Source of the DNA: Fistularia commersonii
Taxonomy: Eukaryota; Chordata; Actinopteri; Syngnathiformes; Fistulariidae
Direction of reading: 5' to 3'
DNA length: 64,000 bases
Assembly: GCA_037954325.1 (NCBI GenBank)
Contig: JBBMNZ010000035.1
Coordinates: 925,001 to 989,000, forward strand
The notes under the pieces are model-generated. The model did not search any database. It was not told the DNA's origin and was given only the letters and a program-made list of their open reading frames with translations. The position numbers and the translations under genes are program-made. Every line of letters starts with the position of its first letter. The first letter of the stretch is position 1. Positions 11,581 through 21,807 of this stretch are shown here, one piece after another.

Positions 11581-11940
11581 AATCACAGTACGATTAGCTG
11601 TTAGCATACACTTCTTAGCCTTAAACTTTATCTTAACTTTACTGTGAAACTTAATCGGAACATAATACGCTGTATAAAAAAAAAACAAAATAAAAAATAT
11701 ATTTAAAAAAAAAAAAAAGAAAAAAAAGGACCCGCTGGGAATGAAACGCCACCTTGTGAGATGCCGGGGCTTTGCTGTGATTGGACGGTGAAAAGGTAGC
11801 GGAGGTAAATATCAGACCAAACGCCGGCGACCTCGGGGGGCCCTTAGAGGCGGCGTCCTTACGATGATTAGCGTTAGCTTGTACTTTGTTTTCAGTTAAA
11901 AAAAAAAAAAACACTAATCCCTGCCGTATTGTTCTGTGGG

Positions 11941-11942
<2 letters not shown>

Positions 11943-11984
<42 letters not shown>

Positions 11985-12102
11985 AAGCCATTAAGCTGGA
12001 TTAGCGCGGTGAGACGGGGCCCTCGGGGGCCGTCGTCGATGGTTTCGCGAGTGACGGAGCTGCGGCGTTCGTTAGCGCAACCGGCATTTTCATTCACGGC
12101 GT

Positions 12103-12149
<47 letters not shown>
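11943..12149. repeat. (GT)20 and (AC)21 in opposite polarity
   Basis: GT run at 11943-11982 and AC run at 12107-12149, separated by about 125 bp. The arms are complementary and could form a hairpin in RNA or single-stranded DNA. Confidence 0.95.
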
Positions 12150-12151
<2 letters not shown>

Positions 12152-13078
12152 TCAATTCACAAAGTTTCTTGCAAAAGCAAGATGGCTGTCATTCATAAAT
12201 TCATTCATTCGCTATCTCCGGCGCAGGCGAGGCGGATCGGTCCATTCTTATGCTAATTTGGGGAGATCAGGGTCTCCATATCAGGAACCTCTTGCATGTT
12301 CTTGATCTGTTCTGGAGAACCCTGAAGAACCCCACGCAGGGGACGTTCTTGTCGTCAGACAGAAACGCTAACGACAACAACAGTAGCAAAACAATGCTAA
12401 CTAATCTGTTATTTGTTATTTTCCATGCGATCGCTTTGGTGATCGATAATCCGCAGATCAATAACCTTGCAGTTCGTTTTTCCGATGAAGGGCGGAAGAA
12501 GGAGACGAGAAGAATTGAACAAAGAATCGGTGGAGGTTTAGAGGGAAGAGTTAGTTTTAGAAGCTCGACTGATAAGAGCGGAGCGAACCATTCATCGACG
12601 TGGGGGGGGGGGGGGACGGATCGGCCCACTCCTCGCCGATCCTTGTCCTTTCGGCTCGTCTTCCTCTCCTGCTGCCAGCTGATGTCGTGAAGAGGAAGCT
12701 TTTCTCCGTCTTTTACCCCCCCGAGATGCAATTACCCATCTTCCACCCCCACCTTCTGCTGCGCCACAGACGAGTCAATCACCTAGCAAGAAAAACACCC
12801 GGCCAACCTGATTGCTGGTGGAAACAAATGTCGCTATTGTTAGCGCAGCTAGCTGCTCCGTCCGCCATTACTGTAGTCCGGTCCGGCTCGGTCGACCCCT
12901 TCTTAGCTTTCCCCCGCTAATACCTGTCGTCCTCTGATGCTACTTCCTGTGTCCTGCCTCCTCTCTCTCATTAGCCGCTGGTGACGTGTTAGCACGTGAG
13001 CGCCGCGCACGACCCGATTGGATCGGCTTGGAAACTCAAACTTGTTTTTTTTCCGAAACCAATGGGTTTCGGTGCCAA
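12150..13078. other. Intron 1 spacer, nothing recognised
   Basis: Single-copy-like sequence with a run of 14 G at 12602-12615. No supported exon. Confidence 0.5.
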
Positions 13079-13812
13079 CTCGCCACACCCGCTATCCCCA
13101 ACTAGCCATGCTCAATGTCTCCTAACTAGCCAGGCCCGCTGCCCCAAGCTAGCCAAAGCCACTGTTAGCCAGGCCTGCTGTGACCAAATAGCCAAGCCTC
13201 CTGTCTCCACTAACCCTACCCATCCTGTTGTCTCCAACTAGCTACACCCAATGTCCCAAGCTAGCAAAACCCACTATCCCCAACTGTCCCAAACAAGTCA
13301 TACCCACTGTCTCCAACTAGCCACGCCCAAATTCCAGAGCTAGCTATACCCACTATCTCCAACTGGCCAAAACTAGCCACACCAGCTGTCCCAAGCTAGC
13401 CAAAGCCACTGGTCCCGAATAGCCAGGCCTGCTATCGCCAACTAATCAAGTCTGCTATCTCCACTAGCCCTACCTTCCCTGTTGTCTCCACCTAGCCACG
13501 CCCAACTGTCCCAAACTAATCACACCCACTGTCCCGAGCTACCAAAGCTACTGTTCCCAACTAGCCAGGCACACTTTCTACAACTAGCCGCACCTGCTAG
13601 CTCCAACTAGCCGTGCCCACTGCCTCAAAAAGTCCTGCCCAACTAGACACACCCAATTGCCCCAACTTCCTGGACCCACTGCCTCTAACTAGCCACACCC
13701 GCTATCCCCAAACTAGCCACGTCTCTGTCTCCAACTAGCCACGCCCGCTACCTCTAATGGACCAACCCCATGAGCCCATGAGCCCATGAGCCCATGAGCC
13801 CATGAGCCCATG
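13079..13812. repeat. CTAGCCAYGCCC minisatellite and CATGAGCC repeats
   Basis: Units of roughly 22-28 bp such as CTCCAACTAGCCACGCCC, followed at about 13768-13812 by five to six tandem CATGAGCC copies. Confidence 0.9.
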
Positions 13813-14100
13813 ACTCCAGCCTTAAAGACGGACGCGGCAAAGCAACTGTGACGTCCGTGATGTCCCTGAAGGTGTCATCATGGAGCAGGCTGAAGATTCC
13901 TAACCTCCTCCGGCCTCTTCAGGACCCAGAAGGACGACGCCTTCGGACACAAAGGCAAAGAAACAATGGCGCAGACGCCTCTTCATTGCCGTCGACCATT
14001 TGTAGTCCATTTGTAGTCCATTTGTAGTCCAAGAAGCAGCCGGGAACGCCACGGTCCACTAGCAGGAGGACGCACTTTTTAGTCATGTAGGCACAATGGC

Positions 14101-14400
14101 AGGAAGTGCATGTCAGCCGGGGGAGCGCAAACAGGAAGTGCATCTCGGCGAGAGGCGTGCAAACAGGAAGTGCATCTTGGCAAGGGGCACACAAACAGGA
14201 AGTGCATCTTGGCGAGGGACGTGCAAACAGGAAGTGCACATAGGCCAGGGACGCGGAAACAGGAAGTGCCTTCTGCCGAGGGGCGTGCAAACAGGAAGTG
14301 CACGTAGGCCAGGGATGTGGAAACAGGAAGTGCCTTTTGCCGGGGGCGCCCAAACAGGAAGTGCATCCTGGCGAGGGGAGCTTAAACAGGAAGTGCATTT
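14101..14400. repeat. 32-bp minisatellite with AAACAGGAAGTGC core
   Basis: Starts of AAACAGG at 14129, 14161, 14193, 14225, 14257, 14289, 14321, 14352 and 14384 show a 32-bp period with one 31-bp step. Each copy preserves ACAGGAAGTG, an ETS-family consensus, while the other half of the unit varies. With the partial first copy there are 10 units. Confidence 0.95.
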
Positions 14401-14465
14401 TGGCTCTTGCTAGAAAATCCAAAAGCAGATGGGACAGAAATGAGATGATAAGGTTCCTTGTTCTT

Positions 14466-14467
<2 letters not shown>

Positions 14468-14537
<70 letters not shown>
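14468..14537. repeat. (AC)n microsatellite
   Basis: About 35 AC units. Confidence 0.98.
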
Positions 14538-14539
<2 letters not shown>

Positions 14540-14671
14540 TATCTAAAAAATGCCCACCTCTGTATTTCCCGAGAGGAGTGGCAGGTGAAGAAGTCAGGAT
14601 TAGAGCGCCGGCTAACGTGCCGTTACGCTGGAAAACACACTCGTTACTGGCCTCCAGCTGCCTGCATGTGT

Positions 14672-14724
14672 GTGTGTGTGTGTTTGTGTGTGTCAATCAT
14701 ACACACACACAAACACACACACAC
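14672..14724. repeat. Perfect 22-bp inverted repeat of GT/AC arms
   Basis: The left arm 14672-14693 is the exact reverse complement of 14703-14724, including a TTT/AAA interruption, with a 9-nt loop. It could extrude as a cruciform or fold in RNA. Confidence 0.9.
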
Positions 14725-14860
14725 TCACACACACATTCAGAGAGGCTGTTCCTGCTTTTAAACGTCCACCTCGTCTCCGCTCGGCCGAAAACAAGCCAAT
14801 AATCTCGCCTCCGTTTAATCAACTCCTGCGCATAAACAAACCCGGCAACGTCGGGGACGC

Positions 14861-14862
<2 letters not shown>

Positions 14863-14915
<53 letters not shown>

Positions 14916-14930
14916 TGTGTGTGTGTGTGT
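14863..14930. repeat. (GT)n microsatellite
   Basis: About 33 GT units with one GA interruption. Confidence 0.97.
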
Positions 14931-15169
14931 TGAATGAAAATCGTGCATGTTCACAAGAACTCTAGCCAGTGTTTCCTTTTAGCGCGCTGCTAGCACGGCT
15001 ACGGCTGATCTGGGAGGGGGCGGGGCTTAAAGAATAAGGGGGCGGAGCCTCTGGAGGAAACGAGCAGATGATGGACAGGTGAGGAACATCAGGGTGGTGG
15101 GCGGGGCTAATCCCAGCCTGTCAATCAAAGTCCAACCATGATGCAGAGTCTGGAAGGAACCTACTGACC

Positions 15170-15350
15170 GCTTCTGGGAGGACGGAGAACCCTGGAGAAC
15201 CCTGGAGAACCCTGGAGAACCCATGGAGGGAACCCAGGAAGGAAAAGGTGGTGAGAAGTCACGCAGGAGAACATGGAGAAACCCACAGAGGAGAAGATGG
15301 AGAGCATCCAGGCTGGAGAACATGGTGGGAACCCAAGAAGGAGAACATGG
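15170..15350. repeat. GGAGAACCCT / GGAGAACATGG repeats
   Basis: Tandem ACCCTGGAGA units followed by looser GGAGAACATGG units. They resemble the GGAGAACATGCAAACTCC part of a common fish dispersed repeat. Confidence 0.8.
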
Positions 15351-15552
15351 GGAGAACATGAGGATCCATGCCGTGGTGCCACCAGGTCCTTCAAACTCAG
15401 CGTGTCAGAAGGTACTCTGTGTACTCAGAGTACTTTGAGGGTATGAATGCCCCCCCGCCCTCTTCTGGGCACGTGCAGAAGAACATGCTCATCATCAGGA
15501 TGAGCAACCAGAGTCACCACAGCACCCCTGTGATGTTTCACTGTGAGGAGTC

Positions 15553-15645
15553 TGTCTCCACCTCCGTCTCCACCTCCACCTCCATCTCCATCTCCACCTC
15601 CATCTCCACCTCCATCTCCATCTCCAACTCCACATCCACTGCCAT
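15553..15645. repeat. CTCCAY hexamer repeat
   Basis: About 15 units of CTCCAT/CTCCAC/CTCCGT. Confidence 0.93.
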
Positions 15646-15695
15646 CACCCCTGGATTCCCACACACTTATCAGACATGGCAGCAGGAAGCAAAGA

Positions 15696-15730
15696 TGACG
15701 AAGAAGAAGAAGAAGAAGGAGAAGAAGAAG
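15696..15730. repeat. (GAA)n microsatellite
   Basis: About 11 purine-only GAA units with a GGA interruption. Confidence 0.9.
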
Positions 15731-15849
15731 GTGGAGAAGATGGGCTGCAGGACGTGAGGTGAACTCAGAAGAAAACAGGAGGGAGAAAGAGGTGAGGCTG
15801 CAGCTCTCAATCACAATTAACACACACCGATAATAACAGCGATAAGGAC

Positions 15850-15851
<2 letters not shown>

Positions 15852-15919
<68 letters not shown>
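15852..15919. repeat. (AC)n microsatellite
   Basis: About 34 AC units. Confidence 0.98.
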
Positions 15920-15921
<2 letters not shown>

Positions 15922-16350
15922 ATCTCCGTTTTGTACACGGGGCGCTAAAAGAAATATTTGAAATGCATTTTTATTAAAAAAAAACTTTTTAATTTTTTTT
16001 TCTTTTAAAATATGATGAATTAAATCAATTGAAAATAAAAATAAAATATTTGGCATATTTGAAAATGTAAAAAAGGAAATGAGGTCGGATTATTTCAAGT
16101 GAAATATAAATAAACGAAGAGGCAACATCAAAATAAAACGAATAAAATGGAAATAAAATAAAATGTATATTTAAAAAAAAAGAAGTTAAAATGAAGTTAG
16201 ATGAGAAAATTGAAAAGAATAAAATGAGAAAAAAAGGAGAAAAAATTGGAAAAAGATAAGATAAAGGTAATAAAATTCCTAGAGAGATAAAACCATGAGT
16301 TTAAAAAAGTCGTTTTCAAATTCAATTTCAAATTTAAACATAATTAAATA
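15920..16350. other. A-rich intronic spacer
   Basis: Strongly A-rich sequence with AAAATAAAA words. No gene or defined repeat unit was seen. Confidence 0.7.
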
Positions 16351-16404
16351 ACATTGAAAACATCCAGATGTGCAGACACACATGCAAAAGAGACCAGGAG
16401 CGGT

Positions 16405-16500
16405 GGAGAACCCTCCAGAACCCCTCAAGAACCCTCCAGAACCCCTCAAGAACCCTCCAGAACCCTCCAGAACCCCTCAAGAACCCTCCAGAACCCTCTG
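16405..16500. repeat. ACCCTCCAGAACCCCTCAAG minisatellite
   Basis: Four to five units of about 20 bp. Confidence 0.88.
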
Positions 16501-16523
16501 AGAACCTTCTGGACCTTCAAGGA

Positions 16524-16830
16524 GGACCTCAGACATGTTCTCTACATGTTCTCCAGCCTGGGTTCCCACCCAGGTCCCCCTTCTCGTGGTCCACAAAGAG
16601 CCAGAAGGTTCACTGAAGACTCCAAAACTCCTCAGGTGTGAGTGAGAAGCAACACCAGGAGCTCAGATGATCCTGTCCATGGTTCTGGACCTGGACCCTG
16701 TCCATGGTTCTGGACCTGGACCCTGTTCATGGTGCTGAGGCCCAGACGGGCTCTCTCCCGGTTCTTGTTTCTGAACCTGGATGTTCTCCAAGGTCCTGGA
16801 CGTCACTCTGCTCTGCAGCCAGAACATCTC
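16524..16830. repeat. Duplicated block D, copy 1
   Basis: About 307 bp starting GGACCTCAGACATG and ending AGCCAGAACATCTC. It is nearly identical to 18394-18704 in the same orientation. Internally it carries a tandem TGTCCATGGTTCTGGACC unit. It has a few substitutions and a 3-bp indel relative to copy 2. Confidence 0.93.
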
Positions 16831-16989
16831 CTCAACTCTATGGCATCAGAACTGGACTACAAGTCAAGATTCAGAACCCAGAATCCTCCAGAACCCTGTG
16901 AGAAGCCTCCAGAGCCGTCTCTCTTCTACTCACACATGAAGGCAGATGGTGGCGCCCCCTGCTGGAGGGAGGAGGAACTGTTACCCTCT

Positions 16990-17800
16990 GCTTAGAATCA
17001 ATGGATGGATGGATGATGATGATTAGATGGATGGATCAATGAATGAAGGGATGAATGAGCAAATGAATGAATGAATGAATGGAAAATAAATGCAAAAAGG
17101 ATGAATGGGTGAATGAATGGATGGAAAGATGAATGAAAGGATGAATGGATGTCTGTTAGATGAATGGATGAATGAATTGATGGATGAATGAATGGATGGA
17201 TGATAAATGGATGTCTGTAAGATGAATGGATGGATGAATGAAAGGATGAATGAAAGGATGAATGAATAATTGGATGGATGGATCAATGAATGAAGGGATG
17301 AATGAGCAAATGAATGAATGAATGAATGGAAAATGAATGCAAAAAGGATGAATGGATGGAAAATGAAAACAAAAAGGATGAATGAATGAGTGAATGAATG
17401 AATGAATGAATGGACAAATTAATGGATGGATGATAAATGGATGTCTGTAAGATGAATGGATGAATGAATGAAAGGATGGATGAAAGGATGAATGAATAAT
17501 TGGATGGATGGATCAATGAAAGAAGGGATGAATGAGCAAATGAATGAATGAATGGAAAATGAATGCAAAAAGGATGAATGGATGGAAATGAAAACAAAGA
17601 GGATGAATGGATGAATGAATGGATGGATGAATGAATGGATCAATAAATGAAAGGATGGATCAATAAATGAAGGGATGATCTATGAATGAATGACCAGATA
17701 AATGAATAAATGAATGGATAGATGGACGGATGATGGATGGACAAATGGATGAATGAAAGGATGAAATGATGGATCAATGAATGAATGACGGGAGAATAAA
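16990..17800. repeat. GGATGAATGAATGG tetranucleotide-type minisatellite
   Basis: GAAT/GGAT words in longer repeating modules such as GATGAATGGATGTCTGTAAG. Some higher-order units recur almost unchanged, for example near 17020 and 17280. Confidence 0.93.
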
Positions 17801-17847
17801 ATCACAACCTGACAAGAAATAAAAAACTTTTCACTTTAAATTGTTTT

Positions 17848-17915
17848 TCATTCATTCATTCATTCATTCATTCAATGTTATAGTTCTAGATATATTCTAT
17901 ATAATTACACACACA

Positions 17916-17960
<45 letters not shown>
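17848..17960. repeat. (CATT)n followed by (AC)n
   Basis: CATT repeat near 17848-17872 and AC repeat near 17909-17959. Confidence 0.93.
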
Positions 17961-17961
<1 letters not shown>

Positions 17962-18393
17962 CTGAAACAGTGTGTTGAAGGTCCGTTCCACAAGTGTGGA
18001 TGAGAGAATTAATGGTTTTATGTCTATAAATGTATGAATGAATGGATGAATAATTTAATTTAATTTAAATTTAATTTAATTTAATATAATGTAATGTAAT
18101 TTAATTTGACTTAGCTTGATTTCATTTTGCGTTCATTTTTCATGTAATTTAATCTTAATTTCTTCCAGGTGTGTTTAATTAATTTATTCATTTTAACATC
18201 TAAGTTTGATTTTAATATTTCATTGATTGACATATTTTAATTTTTTTCAATTAATAAATTAGTTCATTGATGAATTGGTTCATAAGCTTCTAGTATCTCC
18301 TGAGTGAAAGTATCTGAGATATCAGCCGCTTTTCCTCTGCAGGCTGAGGAACGTCCCCAGGAACCTGGACCTGCAGCAGATCCAGGACCTTCT
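17961..18393. other. AT-rich intronic spacer
   Basis: Contains TTTAATTTAA repeats near 18050-18110. No gene was seen. Confidence 0.65.
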
Positions 18394-18704
18394 AGGACCT
18401 CAGACATGTTCTCTACATGTTCTCCAGCCTGGGTTCCCACCCAGGTCCCCCTTCTCGTGGTCCACAAAGAGCCAGAAGGCTCACTGAAGACTCCAAAACT
18501 CCTCAGGTGTGAATGAGAAGCAACACCAGGAGCTGCTCAGATGACCCTGTCCATGGTTCTGGACCTGGACCCTGTCCATGGTTCTGGACCTGGACCCTGT
18601 CCATGGTGCTGAGGCCCAGACGGGCTCTCTCCCGGTTCTGGTTTCTGAACCTGGATGTTCTCCAAGGTCCTGGACGTCACTCTGCTCTGCAGCCAGAACA
18701 TCTC
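18394..18704. repeat. Duplicated block D, copy 2
   Basis: Direct copy of 16524-16830. It ends AGCCAGAACATCTC, after which the two copies diverge. It lies about 390 bp from galnt10 exon 1 in intron 1. Confidence 0.93.
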
Positions 18705-19092
18705 AATAAATGAATCCCATCAGAGGTGGACCACCACGAGTCCAGGCTTCAGAACCTGAGTCCTTAGAACCCAGGGCTCCCTGGACCAGGATGATCCCGG
18801 TCCGACGGAGGACCTTCTCACTCTTCTCTGGAACCGGATCTACTGCATCACAAGTGGACCTGGATCAGATTCAGAACCTGACTCTCCCTTGCAGTCCTGG
18901 ACCAGGACGACCCCGGTTAGACTCAGGACCTTCTCCGTGGTCCTGAACCTCTGAAGCCAGAACATCTTCCCCCATCATCAACACCTGGAGATCTACCAAC
19001 TCCCCGTGCAGGACCAGGATAACAATCTGGACCTTCTCCACCTCCCGGAACCCGGAATCCCACCGGCGGAGGGGAAACAGATCCCGGCTTAC

Positions 19093-19124
19093 CTGCCCCG
19101 GGGCGCCGCCGGCGGCCGGACCCC

Positions 19125-19165
<41 letters not shown>

Positions 19166-19293
19166 TTCCCGTCCGGCGGGCTGTCGACCCCCCGGTCCTT
19201 GTAGAGCGACCACAACCCGACGTTCGGGAGGAAAAGCAGCGCGGCGACGAGCAGCCCGGCGACCTGAAGCAGCCTCTTCTCCTTCCGCCTCAT
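19093..19293 (-). CDS. galnt10: galnt10 exon 1: cytosolic tail, membrane anchor, stem start
   Basis: This exon encodes residues 1-67 of polypeptide GalNAc-transferase 10, a Golgi type II membrane enzyme that transfers GalNAc from UDP-GalNAc to Ser/Thr (mucin-type O-glycosylation, family GT27). It starts MRRKEKRLLQ and continues with a hydrophobic segment at about residues 11-31 that includes FLPNVGLW. From memory the vertebrate GALNT10 N-terminus is almost the same. A basic tail followed by one membrane segment gives type II topology. Residues 44-56 are 13 consecutive alanines, followed by a Gly/Pro/Ala-rich stem. The exon ends CAG|GTAAGC, a strong donor in phase 0, which fits exon 2. The ATG at 19293 is chosen because it matches the family N-terminus. 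Identity is firm; the alanine run is likely variable. Confidence 0.95.
19126..19164 (-). repeat. galnt10: GCC/GGC trinucleotide run encoding Ala13
   Basis: A nearly pure GCC run on the plus strand (GGC on the transcript strand) encodes alanine residues 44-56 in the galnt10 stem. A second GCC run lies in the 5' UTR at about 19349-19372. Such codon-pure runs are prone to slippage. Confidence 0.9.
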
Positions 19294-19440
19294 GGCTCCG
19301 GTGCTCCGGGGCTCCGGTGCTCCGGTGCTCCGGTGCTCCGCGGCTCCGCCCGCCGCCGCCGCCGCCGCCGCCGGAGGAGGAGAAGCGACGAGCCGCTGCC
19401 GCTCCGGAGACGGAGAGCTTGATAAACGTCGCCGCTCCGG

Positions 19441-19530
19441 TTTATATAGACCGAGGGGGGGAAGCCACTTCCGGTCCCGCCTTTTCAAAATAAGATGTGG
19501 TGCGCGAGCGAGGCTGCTCATTGGTCGGAC
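19441..19530 (-). promoter_or_regulatory. galnt10: Probable galnt10 core promoter (TATA, ETS, CCAAT)
   Basis: On the minus strand, CTATATAAA lies at 19441-19449, about 150 bp upstream of the start codon. An ETS-type ACCGGAAGTGG covers roughly 19466-19476, and an inverted CCAAT (ATTGG on the plus strand) lies at 19520-19524. The surrounding 19060-19550 is very GC- and CpG-rich. The order and spacing suit a Pol II promoter with transcription starting near 19410. The motifs are seen; promoter activity is inferred. Confidence 0.6.
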
Positions 19531-19599
19531 GGACCGGAAATGGTCGAATGAGGAAGTGGAAAAGACAAAGTCAACGAACAGAGGAATTAATGATAACAA

Positions 19600-20400
19600 C
19601 GATTGTTAACATGATCATTTTAAAGTTGGTTATTTTAAGTAGCGGGAGGTGTTTTATGGTTATATTATTCCCTTAAAACTTAACTTTCTAACTAATAATA
19701 AAAAAGTAAACCAAAAAATATAACGATCATAACAACAATAAAAAAATTAAAATTTGGATGATAAAGTCTATTAGTAGCAGAAGAATTTTTGGGAGAAGTT
19801 CTCCAGGTAATATTATTCATTTTAAACTTATTTATATCTTAATTAACATCTTCATTATGCTTTGCATAATTATTGTGATCTATATTATTATTAGTAGAAG
19901 TTATTGTGGGTCTGACAGTAGAGTATTTCATTTAAATCATTTTTTTGCTCAACTTAGAATGATTTTGTCAATATTATTATTGTTGTAGCAGTAGTTGATG
20001 GGCCAGTCGAATTATTTTCAGCAAATCTTTATTATTATCATAAAAAAAATAATAACTATTATCGTCAACATCAAATTATTATAATTATTATTGTTATTGC
20101 TAGTATTAGTCAATTGGTCGTAGTCGGTCTGGTGGTTGTATGTTTCATTCAAATCTTTTATTCTATTTTATGTTATTTTATTTATTTATTACTTGTATTT
20201 TCATCATCATCATTACTACTACTACTAGTACTGTTATTATTATTATTATTATTATTATAACTCTATTTTGGGAATCATATGATATGTTGTATTCCATTCT
20301 ATTTATTTTATTAATGTCAATTAACTTTGCTCAAAATTAATTCACTAATTAAGTCATGAATTAATCATTGAGCGATAAATCCCCCGACTTATTCATCAAT
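19600..20400. other. AT-rich intergenic block
   Basis: Very AT-rich with ATTATT runs, including (TTA)n near 20236-20259. Open frames here are low complexity. It starts about 180 bp upstream of the galnt10 promoter region. Confidence 0.75.
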
Positions 20401-20806
20401 CTATTTGCTATAAGGTCAAACGTCTGCCTTCTGTCTATTTTTTCACTTCAACTTTCTCTCTGCGCACGTTAAAGCAGACTTTTTATTTTGAAGTTTGATG
20501 TCTTCCTGTGCTTTTCTGTTTCTTCCTCTCACGCTTGACATTTTTAAATATTTCAAATATATATGTATGTATTATAGAAAAGCAGTGGAGCGAGGACGGA
20601 CCCCTGCAATCCACCTTGTAAAATATTCCCACTAGTTCGAATCTATTACGATTATTTTCAAGTGAGCGTTCTAATTAATCTTCTTTCAAGGCTCTGCTGC
20701 GGCCAAGGAGGTCACCAGCACGCAGAAAAAAACAAGGAATTAAACAAAAAAAAAAAGAAAATCAGAGCGAATCCCAGAGACGTCCGTGTCTGGATAAAAT
20801 CCCCTG
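20401..20806. other. Intergenic spacer, nothing recognised
   Basis: AT-rich single-copy-like sequence leading into the duplicated block. Confidence 0.5.
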
Positions 20807-21063
20807 CTGTCAATATTGTTTAAGCAACTAGAAAAAAAAAGATTTTAAACGTGAAGAAGGGCTGTATACAACAGGAAAGCACACCCTTGAGAAAAGCTTC
20901 CCCCCGTCGTCGCCGTCTAAATAGGTTCGGTTTCACCCGGCGCGTCCCTCTCATTCTGCAGCTTCTTGTTGGCCGGATGCCTCGCAACGGGGAAAAAAAG
21001 AATAAATAATAAAAAATGAAACCATCGTCTAATAACTATTCATGCTGAAACTGTGTTAACACG
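20807..21063. repeat. Duplicated block A, copy 1 (257 bp)
   Basis: Runs from CTGTCAATATTGTTTAA to GTGTTAACACGC. It is nearly identical to 21551-21807, which has the same length. Confidence 0.95.
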
Positions 21064-21550
21064 CTAGCTAAGAAACTTAGCTTCAGTAAACATTAACTGC
21101 TAGATATCTAGGACACTTAGCTTCGGTAAACTTTGACTACTAAATAGCATGCCACTTGCTAAGACACTTAGCTTCGGTAAACTTTGACTACTAAATAGCA
21201 TGCCACTAGCTAAGACACTTAGCTTTGCTAATCATCGATCGCTAGATAGCATCCCACTGGCTAAGACACTTAGCTTTGGTAATCATCAATCGCTAGATAG
21301 CATGCCACCGGCTAAGACTCTTAGCTTTGGTAAAGTTTGACTGCTAAATAGCATGCCACTCGCCAAAACACTTAGCTTTGGTAATCAGAGACTGCTAGAT
21401 AGCATGCCAGCAGCTAATACACTTAGCTTCAGTAATCAGCGACTGCTAGATAGCACGGCCCTATCTAAGACACATGGCCTCTGTTAACAGTAGCTAGCCA
21501 TTAGCATGCCTTTACCTACTTGTAGCCTCCAACAAGCTTGTTATTAGCGG
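21064..21550. repeat. ~51-bp minisatellite, copy B1
   Basis: Units of GCTAAGACACTTAGCTTTGG plus TAATCATCGA.CGCTAGATAGCATGCCAC, ending with a CTATCTAAGACACATGGCC module and ATTAGCGGCTGT. The same terminal module ends block B2. Confidence 0.93.
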
Positions 21551-21807
21551 CTGTCAATATTGTTTAATCAACTAGAAAAAAAAAGATTTTAAATGTGAAG
21601 AAGGGCTGTAAACAACAGGAAAGCACACCCTTGAGAAAAGCTTCCCCCCGTCGTCGCCGTCTAAATAGGTTCGGTTTCACCCGGCGCGTCCCTCTCATTC
21701 TGCAGCTTCTTGTTGGCCGGATGCCTCGCAACGGGGAAAAAAAGAATAAATAATAAAAAAAGAAACCATCATCGAATAACTATTCATGCTGAAACTGTGT
21801 TAACACG
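21551..21807. repeat. Duplicated block A, copy 2 (257 bp)
   Basis: Second copy of 20807-21063, joined directly to the end of B1 at the shared bases GCTGT. Confidence 0.95.

Larger units (their letters stand above)
1..19417 (-). other. galnt10: galnt10 gene, 5' portion (exons 1-4 and introns 1-4)
   Basis: Intron 1 is 7734-19092, intron 2 is 4638-7630, intron 3 is 4396-4498 and intron 4 is 1-4228 and beyond. All use GT..AG and preserve the frame. The joined exons give 203 residues of a protein that is about 600 residues in vertebrates, so roughly two thirds of the coding sequence lies outside the window. The long introns are mostly microsatellites and minisatellites. The transcript start near 19410 is inferred from the TATA position and not shown. 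Confidence 0.9.

Noticed and set aside
14101..14400. Regularly spaced repeats that might suggest a CRISPR array
   Set aside because: The period is 32 bp with no distinct spacers, and this is vertebrate DNA inside a galnt10 intron; it is an ordinary minisatellite.
13919..14533. A 204-codon minus-strand frame with HFLF/TSCL repeats
   Set aside because: It runs through the 32-bp minisatellite and an (AC)n tract; other frames over the array are also open, so this is repeat-driven.
19006..19422. Plus-strand Arg-rich frame over the galnt10 first exon
   Set aside because: It is the antisense translation of the GCC-rich exon and 5' UTR, with no homology or splice evidence.
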